Shown: positions 44,796 through 52,734, counted from the first letter of the stretch. The stretch is 64,000 bases of DNA from Paraburkholderia panacisoli (GCF_008369935.1 NZ_VTUZ01000040.1:1-64000), one strand, 5' to 3'. Numbers and translations are program-made. Notes: generated by a model from the sequence alone, not told the origin.

Positions 44796-44817
44796 GTATT
44801 ATACTTTCGTACAGTTT
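44796..44817. promoter_or_regulatory. TetR-like half-site upstream of the second TetR gene
   Basis: TTATACTTTCGTACAGTTT carries the CGTACAG half of the operator family with a shorter centre. It lies about 125 nt upstream of the TetR start and could mediate autoregulation. The left half is less well matched than in the other sites. Confidence 0.45.
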
Positions 44818-44940
44818 TTGCGATTGCTCTCACGGCGCGGCACGTAAGACCGGCAGCCGAAAGCGGCATCGAACGCCACCGTCATGCCGGCCCCCTGCGA
44901 GAGTGCGGTCCGGCAACTAAATTCCTATTCGAGAAAGCAT

Positions 44941-45705
44941 ATGGCGCAACGTACAGTTTCCAGCAAGAACACTGCCCGAAAGGGACGTCCGACAGAGCTT
45001 CGGCGTGCGGAGCAGCAACGTGCGCAGGAGACGCGTTCCGCCATCCTGAATGCCGCGCTTTCGGAGTTCGCCGCGAAGGGCTTCGAGGCTGCGAGCATAC
45101 GCAGTATCGCGGACCGGGTCGGATTGCAGCACCCGCTCATCACCTACCACTACCGTTCGAAAGACGTTCTTTGGCAGGCGGTAGCCGAATACGTCTTCGA
45201 ACATATTCGTCACGAGTGGGACGCCTATCTGGCGGAGACGCCCGCTGTCAGCGCCGCAGACCACGTGAAAGGGATGTACAAGGCCCTGTTTAAATTCACG
45301 GTCGACTATCCCGAGTTCCATCGCTTCATGCTTCAGGAATTCCTGAGCTATAGCCCGAGGCTGCAATGGCTCGCAGATACGGTGCTCAAGCCCTTGCTTA
45401 ACTGGCTGCTGCCGCAGATTCGTGCTGCACAGGAAGAAGGCGCATTGCCCCAATGCGAGCCCATCATCTTCCATTATTTGTTGATCAGCCTGACGTCAAC
45501 CCTTTCAGGCTTCGGTCCTGAGATGCAGGCAACCGCCAATATCTCCTCGTCGGATCCCAAGGTGGTAGAGACATACTGGCAAACGGTTGAGGACCTCATC
45601 TTTCATCGAGAGAGTCGCCCGAGCCGGTCGGCGACGGTTGAGCCGCGTCCGAGCCGTACCGTGAAGCAGCCGCGCGTGCCGGGTCGCGCAAAGACCGTAG
45701 CGTGA
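44941..45705 (+). CDS. TetR family transcriptional regulator (paralogue 2)
   Basis: A 254-residue TetR protein. The DNA-binding domain (AQETRSAILNAALSEFAAKGFEAASIRSIADRVGLQHPLITYHYRSKDVLWQAVAEYVF) is almost the same as in the TetR at 34.4-35.1 kb. The ligand domain also aligns over its length, from FTVDYPEFHRFMLQEFLSYSPRLQWLADTVLKPLLNWLLPQIRAAQ to SLTSTLSGFGPEMQATANISSSDPKVVETYWQTVEDLIF. The C-terminus is a basic Arg/Pro tail. The ATG at 44941 follows AGAAAGCAT. It is central to a set of operator-like palindromes, so it is the best candidate repressor for the transport, hydrolase and amidohydrolase genes. Confidence 0.9.
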   Translation: MAQRTVSSKNTARKGRPTELRRAEQQRAQETRSAILNAALSEFAAKGFEAASIRSIADRVGLQHPLITYHYRSKDVLWQAVAEYVFEHIRHEWDAYLAETPAVSAADHVKGMYKALFKFTVDYPEFHRFMLQEFLSYSPRLQWLADTVLKPLLNWLLPQIRAAQEEGALPQCEPIIFHYLLISLTSTLSGFGPEMQATANISSSDPKVVETYWQTVEDLIFHRESRPSRSATVEPRPSRTVKQPRVPGRAKTVA

Positions 45706-45973
45706 TTTCGCGAGCTCTTCTGCCAAAGCACGCTTCGCCCGTCCAGGGTGAGGCGACGAACTTATCACTGGCATGGTTCTGTGCGGGGTTGGTCATCGCT
45801 TCGCCCAGTTTCTCCAAAAGAAATTCAGCGAAGACCGCTACCGCAGGCGGCTGCTGGGGCCATGGTGGCTGTAATGGCCTTTGCGCTGGCCTGGGCCTTC
45901 GTGCACACGCGCACGCACGGTCAGGCGCAAGGCGAGGCGTCGTCCGCCGATTCCACCTAAAGCAGGCTGGGGA
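45706..45973. other. Intergenic DNA between TetR and porin ends
   Basis: About 270 nt between convergent genes. A plus-strand ATG near 45862 opens a 32-codon frame with a hydrophobic stretch (VAVMAFALAWAFVHTRTH), possibly a tiny membrane peptide or relic, without a ribosome binding site. No terminator hairpin was clear. Confidence 0.3.
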
Positions 45974-47068
45974 TTAGAACTTGTGACGCAGCCCAATGTG
46001 CACGATGGTTTGTGTCGCTCCACTCGATGGGGCCGAGATGTTTGTAATCTGCGATTGCGTTGCAGAACCGCCCGCCTTCTGCAACTGGGCAACCAGGTAA
46101 ATGTCTGTCCGTTTGGACAAGATGTAGTCTGAAAAGAGACCAACCGCACGATAGATTGGAGACTGGTCCGTTGCGTCGAGCTTCCCGTGGGTGTAGATGT
46201 ACACGACGCCAGCAAAAACGTCCGGCCGGATCTGGTAGCCCAGATTTGCTTCATAGTTATCGAAGCGAACATCCGCTCCTTCGAAGGCATTTCCGAATCG
46301 CGTGGACGTGTACTGAAGTCCGAGTGTTGCCTTGCCAAAATTGTATTGGGCACCCGTACCCCAGATTTGCTGGCTTTGCGCATGGGGTACATAAGCTGAG
46401 AATGCGATTGCGTTCGGGACGACGCCGCCGAACACAGAGGCGAGTGGATCCTTGATGTAGGTATAGGCGGCAGCAGCATACAGCGGCCCGTTGGCGTAAC
46501 TCAGACCAAACGACTTCACGCTGTTGGTGGAGAACTGCCCCGCCACTCCACCAAAGCTATAGAGTCCTTCGGCAGTGAATCCCGCAATAACGGGGCTGGC
46601 GTACCGGACGGCATTGTTAATACGGTTGACGCCGGCGGCATTGTCAACGTCGTTGAGGTGGGCCAGATAAACCGACCAGTTCAGGCCGGCGTTGGTTTTT
46701 GACAGTAGATTGGCCATCTCGTCGTATTGGCGTCCAAATGTCACCGTTCCGTATCGACTTGCGATGCCCACGTACGCGGATCGACCAAAAAGCGCGCCGT
46801 TGTTGCCGAGGTTACCTGTCGACGGGTCAAAGCCACTCTCCAGAACGAAGATGGTCTTCAGACCACCGCCCAGATCCTCCACCCCGCGAAATCCCCATCG
46901 CGATATTGAGGCTCCACCGCTCTGAAGCTGCCAGTTTGAGTGGCCCTTCTGATTGCTGGTGTACGTGATGCCTTCATCGATGATCCCATACAAGGTTACG
47001 CTGCTCTGCGCGTACGCGGACGCCGACGCTGCACATAACACAGCGACGCCGCACGATAGCCTCTTCAT
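45974..47068 (-). CDS. Gram-negative porin
   Basis: A 364-residue outer-membrane porin: signal peptide MKRLSCGVAVLCAASASAYAQ, then the first strand SSVTLYGIIDEGITYTSNQ, a beta-rich chain with VEDLGGGLKTIFVLESGFDPSTGNLG, VTFGRQYDEMANLL, and the terminal strand ending THIGLRHKF with the C-terminal Phe needed for BAM recognition. Burkholderiaceae carry many such 16-stranded porins specific for organic anions. The ATG follows GAGGAGACTGAAC. Its promoter shares a tandem operator block with the AAHS transporter, so it is probably the outer-membrane entry for the aromatic substrate. Confidence 0.94.
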   Translation of the reverse strand: MKRLSCGVAVLCAASASAYAQSSVTLYGIIDEGITYTSNQKGHSNWQLQSGGASISRWGFRGVEDLGGGLKTIFVLESGFDPSTGNLGNNGALFGRSAYVGIASRYGTVTFGRQYDEMANLLSKTNAGLNWSVYLAHLNDVDNAAGVNRINNAVRYASPVIAGFTAEGLYSFGGVAGQFSTNSVKSFGLSYANGPLYAAAAYTYIKDPLASVFGGVVPNAIAFSAYVPHAQSQQIWGTGAQYNFGKATLGLQYTSTRFGNAFEGADVRFDNYEANLGYQIRPDVFAGVVYIYTHGKLDATDQSPIYRAVGLFSDYILSKRTDIYLVAQLQKAGGSATQSQITNISAPSSGATQTIVHIGLRHKF

Positions 47069-47131
47069 GTTCAGTCTCCTCTGACGATACATCCGGGCAT
47101 TGCCGTTTGTGAATGAAGCAAATTTTCTTTT

Positions 47132-47187
47132 AACTTTACCGACCGTACAGCTTTAGACTACTCGATAACTTTCCGATCGTACAGCTT
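47132..47187. promoter_or_regulatory. Tandem TetR-like operators, porin promoter
   Basis: CTTTACCGACCGTACAG (47134-47150) and CTTTCCGATCGTACAG (47169-47184), 35 nt apart, upstream of the porin start by about 65-120 nt. The first has 6 of 8 symmetric pairs around a central A. Tandem arrangement and spacing match the transporter promoter. Confidence 0.62.
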
Positions 47188-47366
47188 TGTTGGGCTAGTG
47201 CTATCCCCTATGGAACGCCCCGCACAAACGGGGGAAATGCCGGCCGCTCAACCACCGAGAGTGGCTGGAAGGCCTACACGTATGGGGTTGGAATGAAGCA
47301 GTTTGCGAAAGTCCGTGAAAGACCGTTCCTGTACACGGCACTGTCGAATTGTCGCGAAGCTTCCCT

Positions 47367-47403
47367 CACTATACTTTTCATTCGTAAAATTTAGTGTATA
47401 GTG
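47367..47403. promoter_or_regulatory. 37-bp dyad and operator before the amidohydrolase gene
   Basis: Perfect 8-bp outer arms CACTATAC and GTATAGTG (47367-47374, 47396-47403) enclose an inner operator-like sequence, ATACTTTTCATTCGTAAAAT (47371-47390). It lies about 75 nt upstream of the amidohydrolase start. The left arm recurs at the CocE promoter. Confidence 0.6.
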
Positions 47404-47476
47404 AAACAGAACGAAACGATGGGCAGAGCGACCTGCCCTGCTGCTAGTCCGGAATCCAGATCAGGAGACGATAGAC

Positions 47477-48400
47477 ATGTCGACGCAAAAGATAGACACG
47501 CACCAACATTTCCTCCCCAAGCTGTATGTGGACGCTGTAGGTCTCGACATACTGAACGCCGCTATGCCGAATGGAGTTGCCCCAACGTGGTCCGTTGAGG
47601 CGGCCCTCGCGATGATGGATGAAAATGGCATTGACGAGGGCATTCTGTCCATCTCGTCGGGCCCGACGATTCCGGATGCGGCGACATTGCTCCGGAAATG
47701 CAATGACTATGCAGCTGATCTCGGGGCCCGGCATCCCGGACGGTTTGGGTCCTTTGCCAGCTTGCCGCTGCCACACATCGACGCGGCCTTGCGCGAGGTG
47801 AGTTATGCCCTCGACGAGCTGAAGGTCGACGGATTCATTCTCTTCACGAACTATGACGGCATGTATCTGGGGGATCCGCATTTCACCCCGCTGCTGGAGG
47901 AACTGGATCGTCGTGGCGCCGTCGTTTTCGTTCACCCGAATCAACCGCCTCATGAGATACCGCGCGTCGCTCCGGCGTCTGTGCTGGAGTATCCGTTCGA
48001 GACGACGCGCACCGCGGCGAGCCTGATTATTTCGGGTGCGGTAACGCGGTTCAAGAATGTGCGGTTCATTCTGTCCCACGCCGGGGGGACGTTGCCTTTC
48101 CTCGTACCCCGTCTTGCTCTCTCCATTTCGATGATGCCTGGGGCAATCGAGCGCGTGGGTGACCCGCTTGAGGCGGTCAGATCCTTGTATTTCGACACGG
48201 CCCTTTCGGGAGGAGCGGCGCCATTGAGCGCGCTCGCGCAAATTACGACGCCTGATCACATCCTGTTCGGAACGGACTTTCCGTTCGCACCGACTGCCGC
48301 GATCCGGCAGTTCGGCGCCGTACTCGACGACATCGAGATTCCCGGTGTTGAGATGAATAAGGTGTACGGCGAGAACGCTGCGAGATTGCTGGGTCGGTAA
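47477..48400 (+). CDS. Amidohydrolase 2 family protein (ACMSD / resorcylate-decarboxylase-like)
   Basis: A 307-residue TIM-barrel metal enzyme. Metal-binding HxH is His9/His11 in DTHQHFLP, then VFVHPNQPPHE, the His in LSHAGGTLPFL, and the metal Asp in LFGTDFPFAP. This is the ACMSD group, which decarboxylates aromatic or aminomuconate acids (gamma-resorcylate, 2,3-dihydroxybenzoate, 4-oxalomesaconate-type compounds) without a flavin. Here a role in decarboxylating a hydroxybenzoate to a resorcinol is a reasonable inference. The ATG at 47477 follows CAGGAGACGATAGAC. It is divergent from the porin and shares the operator family with it. Confidence 0.88.
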   Translation: MSTQKIDTHQHFLPKLYVDAVGLDILNAAMPNGVAPTWSVEAALAMMDENGIDEGILSISSGPTIPDAATLLRKCNDYAADLGARHPGRFGSFASLPLPHIDAALREVSYALDELKVDGFILFTNYDGMYLGDPHFTPLLEELDRRGAVVFVHPNQPPHEIPRVAPASVLEYPFETTRTAASLIISGAVTRFKNVRFILSHAGGTLPFLVPRLALSISMMPGAIERVGDPLEAVRSLYFDTALSGGAAPLSALAQITTPDHILFGTDFPFAPTAAIRQFGAVLDDIEIPGVEMNKVYGENAARLLGR

Positions 48401-48627
48401 CCGGGGATTTGAATCGACAGAGCGCGGGCTCTGTCAAGTTGACGAACGGGGATCATCTGCGTGGTTAATCCATAGCTATCCTTAGCAGATGATCTTCTCG
48501 GCAATGGGAGAGAGCGGCCAACTGTGAAGCCGCACATCTGGCGTTCGCGCCTGCGGGTCGGTACGCCCCCCGCGAAATCTCCCCGGGGCTCAGTCAGGGC
48601 GAGCGCCAGACAATCCTGCTTGCGACT
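48401..48627. other. Hairpin-rich end of the aromatic island
   Basis: Two inverted repeats follow the amidohydrolase stop: GACAGAGC-GCGG-GCTCTGTC (48416-48435, perfect 8-bp stem, no T run) and GATCATCTGC with GCAGATGATC (48451-48460 and 48485-48494, 24-nt loop). The first may act as a transcript end or 3-prime stabiliser; the second could be a regulator site. No gene is present. Confidence 0.45.
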
Positions 48628-49896
48628 CTAACCAATGTGCCAGCTTTGAGCTGGCGCGGGGACATGTACCTGGAGCGTCGCCAGCCCACGGTAGACCGGA
48701 TTGCGATTCCATCGAGGCCGGGGCTCCGAAAGGGCCAGCGCGGGCCAGCGGCGCATGAGCTGGCCGAACACGATCTCGGCTTCCATCATCGTCAGCGCCG
48801 CCCCGATGCAGACATGCGGACCGCTGCCGAACGAGAGCGGCGCGAACGCGCGCCGCCCGATGTCGAGCCGGTCGGGATCCGCGTAGCGACGCGGATCCCG
48901 ATTGGCCGCGCCAATCAGCCCGAGGACCAGTTCCCCCCGGCGCAGCGGCTGTCCGTGCAGCACCAGGTCGGTCGCGACGCGCCGCCCGGTGTACTGGACC
49001 GGACTGTCGAAGCGCAGCAGTTCGCGCACCGCGCCTGTCAGCCGGTGTGGCTCGCGCCGCAGTTCGCCCCAGAGTCCGGGCTCGGCCAGCAGGTGGTACA
49101 GCCCATTACCGAGCAGATTACGCGTCGTCTCGTGCCCGGCGAACAGGAGCATCGCGCACTGCGCGATCAGTTCGGTGCGATCGGCAATCGTCCCGTCGCT
49201 CGCGGCGCGCGCGAGGCACCCGATCAGACCGTCTTGCGCGCCGCCGCTCGCGAGGCAGGACTCGAAGTAGCGGCTCATCCCGAGCAGGCTGGCCTGCGCG
49301 CGCCGCGCCTGCTCCAGCGTCGGCCGCGGCGCGCCAATGAATGCAGCGAGGCCGTCCGACCAGTCGACGAAACGGCCGTCGCAATCGCCGTCCACACCCA
49401 TTAGCTTTGCAATCACCCGTGCCGGCAGCGGCCGCGCGAGCCGCTGCATGAAGTCGAAGCCGCGCCGGGCGTCCACGCCGTCCAGCAATTCGTCGACCAG
49501 TGCTTCGATATGCGGCCGCAAAGCGCGCAGCGCGTCAGGCCGGAAACCCGCATGCAGCACGCGGCGGATGCGAGGGTGATCAGGAGCGTCGAGAAACAGC
49601 ATCGCGCGCGAGAACAGTTGCTGGAACCCCTTGAGCTCGCTGCGCGCGCCTTCGCCGCTATTCATCACCCAGCCGCCGGTCCGGCGCGCCGAGAAGCGCG
49701 GGTCGCGCAACATCGCCTCGACGTCCTCGTGCCGGGTGAGCAGCCATGCGCCGTCGAAGAACGCGTCGCTCCAGTGGATCGGTCCGGCCTCGCGCAACGT
49801 CTCGTACGCCGGATAAGGATTCTCCAGAAAGTCATCGTCGAGCAGCGGACGTCCGGACGGCGACGCCTCCCCGATCGGCAAAGGCTGCGCGCTCAT
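48628..49896 (-). CDS. Cytochrome P450
   Basis: A 422-residue P450. The I-helix oxygen-activation motif AGHETT is at 253-258, the K-helix ExxR at 292-295 (ELLR), the meander near PDRLDIGRRAFAPLSFG, and the heme loop FGSGPHVCIG at 356-365 with Cys363. It hydroxylates or cleaves an organic substrate, with electrons from separate ferredoxin partners. The start ATG at 49896 overlaps the bioB stop by 4 nt (ATGA), so bioB and this gene are translated together. In Bacillus, P450 BioI makes pimeloyl-ACP by cleaving acyl-ACP; similarity of role is an attractive guess, not shown. The longer open frame upstream is a frame shadow of bioB. Confidence 0.9.
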   Translation of the reverse strand: MSAQPLPIGEASPSGRPLLDDDFLENPYPAYETLREAGPIHWSDAFFDGAWLLTRHEDVEAMLRDPRFSARRTGGWVMNSGEGARSELKGFQQLFSRAMLFLDAPDHPRIRRVLHAGFRPDALRALRPHIEALVDELLDGVDARRGFDFMQRLARPLPARVIAKLMGVDGDCDGRFVDWSDGLAAFIGAPRPTLEQARRAQASLLGMSRYFESCLASGGAQDGLIGCLARAASDGTIADRTELIAQCAMLLFAGHETTRNLLGNGLYHLLAEPGLWGELRREPHRLTGAVRELLRFDSPVQYTGRRVATDLVLHGQPLRRGELVLGLIGAANRDPRRYADPDRLDIGRRAFAPLSFGSGPHVCIGAALTMMEAEIVFGQLMRRWPALALSEPRPRWNRNPVYRGLATLQVHVPAPAQSWHIG

Positions 49897-50897
49897 ACCG
49901 CACCTTCGCGCTGCACGCGCAGGCCCAATCGCTCGAACAGCGCACGGTCCCGCGCGGCCTGCGGATTGCTCGTAGTCAGCAGCCTGTCGCCATAAAAGAT
50001 CGAGTTCGCGCCCGCGAGAAAGCACAAGGTCTGCACCGCGTCGTCCATCTGCTCCCGCCCCGCAGAGAGCCGCACCATCGCTCGCGGCATCGTGATGCGC
50101 GCGACCGCAATGGTCCGCACGAATTCGAGCGGATCGAGCGGCTCGATGCCGGCGAGCGGCGTGCCTTCGACCTGCACTAGACTGTTGATCGGTACGGACT
50201 CCGGGTAAGGGTCGAGATTCGCGAGCTGCGCGATCAGGCCCGCCCGCTGCAGGCGCCCTTCTCCCATGCCGACGATCCCGCCGCAACACACGTGGATGCC
50301 GGCGCCGCGCACGCGGGCCAGCGTGTCGAGCCGGTCCTGGTAGGTCCGCGTACCGACGATGCGGCCATAGTATTCGGGCGACGTGTCGAGGTTGTGGTTG
50401 TAGTAGTCGAGGCCGGCGTCTTTCAACGCGCCGGCCTGCTCCGCATCGAGCATACCGAGCGTCATGCAGGTTTCCAGTCCGAGCGCCTTCACCTGCCGGA
50501 CCATTTCGGCCACGGCCTCCATGTCTCGCGGCTTCGGACTGCGCCATGCGGCGCCCATGCAGAAGCGCGTCGCCCCCTGGTGCTGCGCGATCCGCGCGGC
50601 CTCGACGACTTCCGCGACCGGCATCAGCTTGCCCGCTTTCACGCCGGTATCGAAATGCGCGGACTGCGGACAGTAGCCACAGTCCTCCGCACAACCGCCG
50701 GTCTTGATCGACAGCAGCGTCGACAACTGGATCTGGTTCGGATCGAAATGCTCGCGGTGCGTCTGCTGCGCGCGATGCAGCAGATCCATCAGCGGCAACG
50801 CAAACAGCGCGTCGACGTCTTCGACGCGCCATCGCGCATCCGGCTGCACGGCGGGCTTTGTCAGGGCCGACAAAGGAATGGTGGCGACGGTGTTCAT
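49893..50897 (-). CDS. bioB: Biotin synthase
   Basis: A 334-residue radical SAM enzyme. The 4Fe-4S motif CxxxCxxC is at Cys69, Cys73 and Cys76 (GGCAEDCGYCPQSA). Other marks are YNHNLDTSPEYYG and CCGGIVGMGE, where the Cys pair and Arg region bind the second cluster, plus NSLVQVEGTPL and FLAGANSIFYGDRLLTT. It inserts sulfur into dethiobiotin. The ATG at 50897 follows TGGAGTTACTGC. An in-frame 34-codon open frame (50998-50894) ends overlapping this start, but has no ribosome binding site. It overlaps the P450 gene and follows the HMG-CoA lyase by about 220 nt. The window has no bioA, bioF or bioD. Confidence 0.96.
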   Translation of the reverse strand: MNTVATIPLSALTKPAVQPDARWRVEDVDALFALPLMDLLHRAQQTHREHFDPNQIQLSTLLSIKTGGCAEDCGYCPQSAHFDTGVKAGKLMPVAEVVEAARIAQHQGATRFCMGAAWRSPKPRDMEAVAEMVRQVKALGLETCMTLGMLDAEQAGALKDAGLDYYNHNLDTSPEYYGRIVGTRTYQDRLDTLARVRGAGIHVCCGGIVGMGEGRLQRAGLIAQLANLDPYPESVPINSLVQVEGTPLAGIEPLDPLEFVRTIAVARITMPRAMVRLSAGREQMDDAVQTLCFLAGANSIFYGDRLLTTSNPQAARDRALFERLGLRVQREGAV

Positions 50898-51114
50898 GCA
50901 GTAACTCCAGATAAGGAAGGCCGGCCCGGATCGCCGTGCAAGGCAACAGCATCGAGCCAGGTGGCGATCGCCGCGAGAAGAAGACGCGTGCGACTCATGA
51001 TGCGGCCCGAAGCGCGGCGGACAACGACAGCGCACGCGCGTTGTCGCTGACGATCAGCCACTGGATCGCCGTCCCGGACTCGGGCAGGCGCCATTCGAGC
51101 GACGGGCGGCCGGA

Positions 51115-52011
51115 TCACGAACGCCTGCCGAGGACGGCCCGACCCACTCGCGACCCGTTGTCGCGGCCGAGTTGCGCCGAGATCCACGCGCCGCAATCCA
51201 CCAGCGCATCCAGATCGACGCCGGTGCTGGCGCCGAGTCCGTGCAGCAGGTACACGACGTCCTCGGTCGCGACGTTGCCCGTCGCCCCCTTCGCATACGG
51301 ACAGCCGCCCAGCCCGGCGACTGAGCTGTCGAACACCCGGAGCCCGAAGTCGTACGACGCGTGAACGTTGGCTGCCGCCATCCCGTACGTATCGTGGTAG
51401 TGCCCGGCCAGCGCGCCGACGGGCACCCGCGCCGCGACCGCTTCGAGCATGGGCAGCACCGAGCCCGGCGTGCCGACGCCGATCGTGTCGCCGAGCGACA
51501 CCTCGTAGCAGCCGAGCTCATGCAGGCGTGCCGCCACGTGCGCGACCTGCTGCGGTGCAATCGCGCCGTCATACGGACACGCGATCACGCACGACACGTA
51601 GCCCCTGACCTTCACGCCCTGGCGTTTCGCGGCGTCGAGCACGGGCACGAAGCGCTCGATCGACTCGTCGATCGAGCAGTTGATGTTCTTCTGCGAGAAC
51701 CCTTCCGATGCCGACGCGAACACGGCCACCTCGGTCGCGCCTTCGGCCACCGCGGCCTCGAAGCCCTTCAGGTTCGGCGTCAGCACCTGATAGTTCACAC
51801 CGGGCCGGCGGCGCAATCCCCGCATCACGTCGGCCTGGTCCGCCATCTGCGGGACCCACTTCGGCGACACGAACGAGGTGACCTCGATATCGCGCAGGCC
51901 CGCCGCGGTCAGACGCTCGATCAGCTCCAGCTTGATCGCGGTCGATACGTTCTGCTTCTCGTTCTGCAGCCCGTCACGCGGACCGACTTCGACAATGCGC
52001 ACCTGTTCCAT
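51115..52011 (-). CDS. Hydroxymethylglutaryl-CoA lyase
   Basis: A 298-residue DRE-TIM metallolyase. Marks are VEVGPRDGLQNE at 8-19, the metal-binding HYHDTYGMAAANVHASYDFG near 225, EVSLGDTIGVGTPG near 190, and the catalytic Cys in GLGGCPYAKGATGN near 255. It cleaves HMG-CoA to acetoacetate and acetyl-CoA, the last step of leucine degradation. The ATG at 52011 follows AAGGAGTCGAGTG. It is normally linked to isovaleryl-CoA dehydrogenase and methylcrotonyl-CoA carboxylase genes, none of which are in the window; carbonic anhydrase lies just upstream. Confidence 0.94.
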   Translation of the reverse strand: MEQVRIVEVGPRDGLQNEKQNVSTAIKLELIERLTAAGLRDIEVTSFVSPKWVPQMADQADVMRGLRRRPGVNYQVLTPNLKGFEAAVAEGATEVAVFASASEGFSQKNINCSIDESIERFVPVLDAAKRQGVKVRGYVSCVIACPYDGAIAPQQVAHVAARLHELGCYEVSLGDTIGVGTPGSVLPMLEAVAARVPVGALAGHYHDTYGMAAANVHASYDFGLRVFDSSVAGLGGCPYAKGATGNVATEDVVYLLHGLGASTGVDLDALVDCGAWISAQLGRDNGSRVGRAVLGRRS

Positions 52012-52092
52012 CACTCGACTCCTTCGAAATCCAGCAACCCGGCCGCGTCGGCGACCTGCGTGTCCCGTTCCCTGGTGCCTTGAGCAGAAGTT

Positions 52093-52734
52093 TCAGCTCA
52101 GGCTCTGCAGGGAAGCGCGATAGCGCTCGTCCCATGATTGCCCACCGCTGACGCTCACGCCGAGCCGCCGCAGCAGCCCGTCGGCGAGGCCGTAGACGAG
52201 CCCGTGCACTTCGACGCGCTGGCCGCGATACCACGCGCGCCGCAGGATCGTCGTGCGGCACACGTTCGCGACCTGCTCGATGACGTTCAGCTCGACCAGC
52301 CGCCGGCTGCGCTCCGCGTCGTCGCAGCCGTCGAGCCGCGCGTCGTGCCGGTTCGCGATGTCCTCGATGTGACGCAGCCAGTTGTCGGCCAGTCCGGTCG
52401 AGCGGTGCTCGGCGACCGCCTGCACACCGCCGCAGCCGTAGTGGCCGACGACCATCACGTGCTCGACCTTCAGCGTCTCGACCGCGTACTGCAGCACCGA
52501 CAGGCAGTTGAGGTCCGAATGCACGACGACGTTGGCGATGTTCCTGTGCACGAATACCTCGCCGGGTGCCAGCCCGAGAATCTCGTTTGCGGGTACGCGG
52601 CTGTCGGAGCAGCCGATCCACAGGTAGCGCGGCGATTGCTGCGCCGCAAGCCGGGTGAAGAAGTCCGCATCATCGGCGACGCGCTGATTCGCCCATGCGC
52701 GGTTGTTCGCGAATAACGTGTCAAGAGAGCACAT
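52093..52734 (-). CDS. can: Beta-class carbonic anhydrase
   Basis: A 213-residue type II beta-carbonic anhydrase. Zinc ligands Cys42 and Asp44 lie in WIGCSDSRVPANEI, and His98 and Cys101 in VGHYGCGGVQA. It interconverts CO2 and bicarbonate. In this neighbourhood it may supply bicarbonate to a biotin carboxylase, as suggested for leucine-degradation loci. The ATG is 5 nt behind GAGGCGG; it is inside the last part of a 39-codon frame with a strong ribosome binding site (52840-52721), so translational coupling is possible. The 49-bp repeat array lies upstream. Confidence 0.94.
   Translation of the reverse strand: MCSLDTLFANNRAWANQRVADDADFFTRLAAQQSPRYLWIGCSDSRVPANEILGLAPGEVFVHRNIANVVVHSDLNCLSVLQYAVETLKVEHVMVVGHYGCGGVQAVAEHRSTGLADNWLRHIEDIANRHDARLDGCDDAERSRRLVELNVIEQVANVCRTTILRRAWYRGQRVEVHGLVYGLADGLLRRLGVSVSGGQSWDERYRASLQSLS

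Larger units (their letters stand above)
47069..47476. other. Divergent regulatory region between porin and amidohydrolase
   Basis: About 400 nt without genes, containing two operator-like palindromes for the porin (47132-47187) and one for the amidohydrolase (47371-47392). The plus strand also has CTATCCCCTATGG near 47201, as in the transporter promoter. Confidence 0.6.

Noticed and set aside
45862..45960. 32-codon hydrophobic frame after TetR paralogue 2
   Set aside because: No ribosome binding site and no known family; the hydrophobic run could be chance.
49897..50952. N-terminal extension of the P450 frame
   Set aside because: The frame stays open upstream through bioB, but these codons are Arg/Ala-rich and overlap the bioB gene in another frame. 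The P450 homology begins at the ATG at 49896.
50894..50998. 34-codon frame overlapping the bioB start
   Set aside because: Overlap by ATGA would allow coupling, but there is no ribosome binding site and no conserved feature; kept only as a note under bioB.
51010..51114. Read-through extension of HMG-CoA lyase
   Set aside because: The frame after the TGA continues for about 34 codons to a second stop, but the protein already has full family length and the extension does not look like part of the enzyme.
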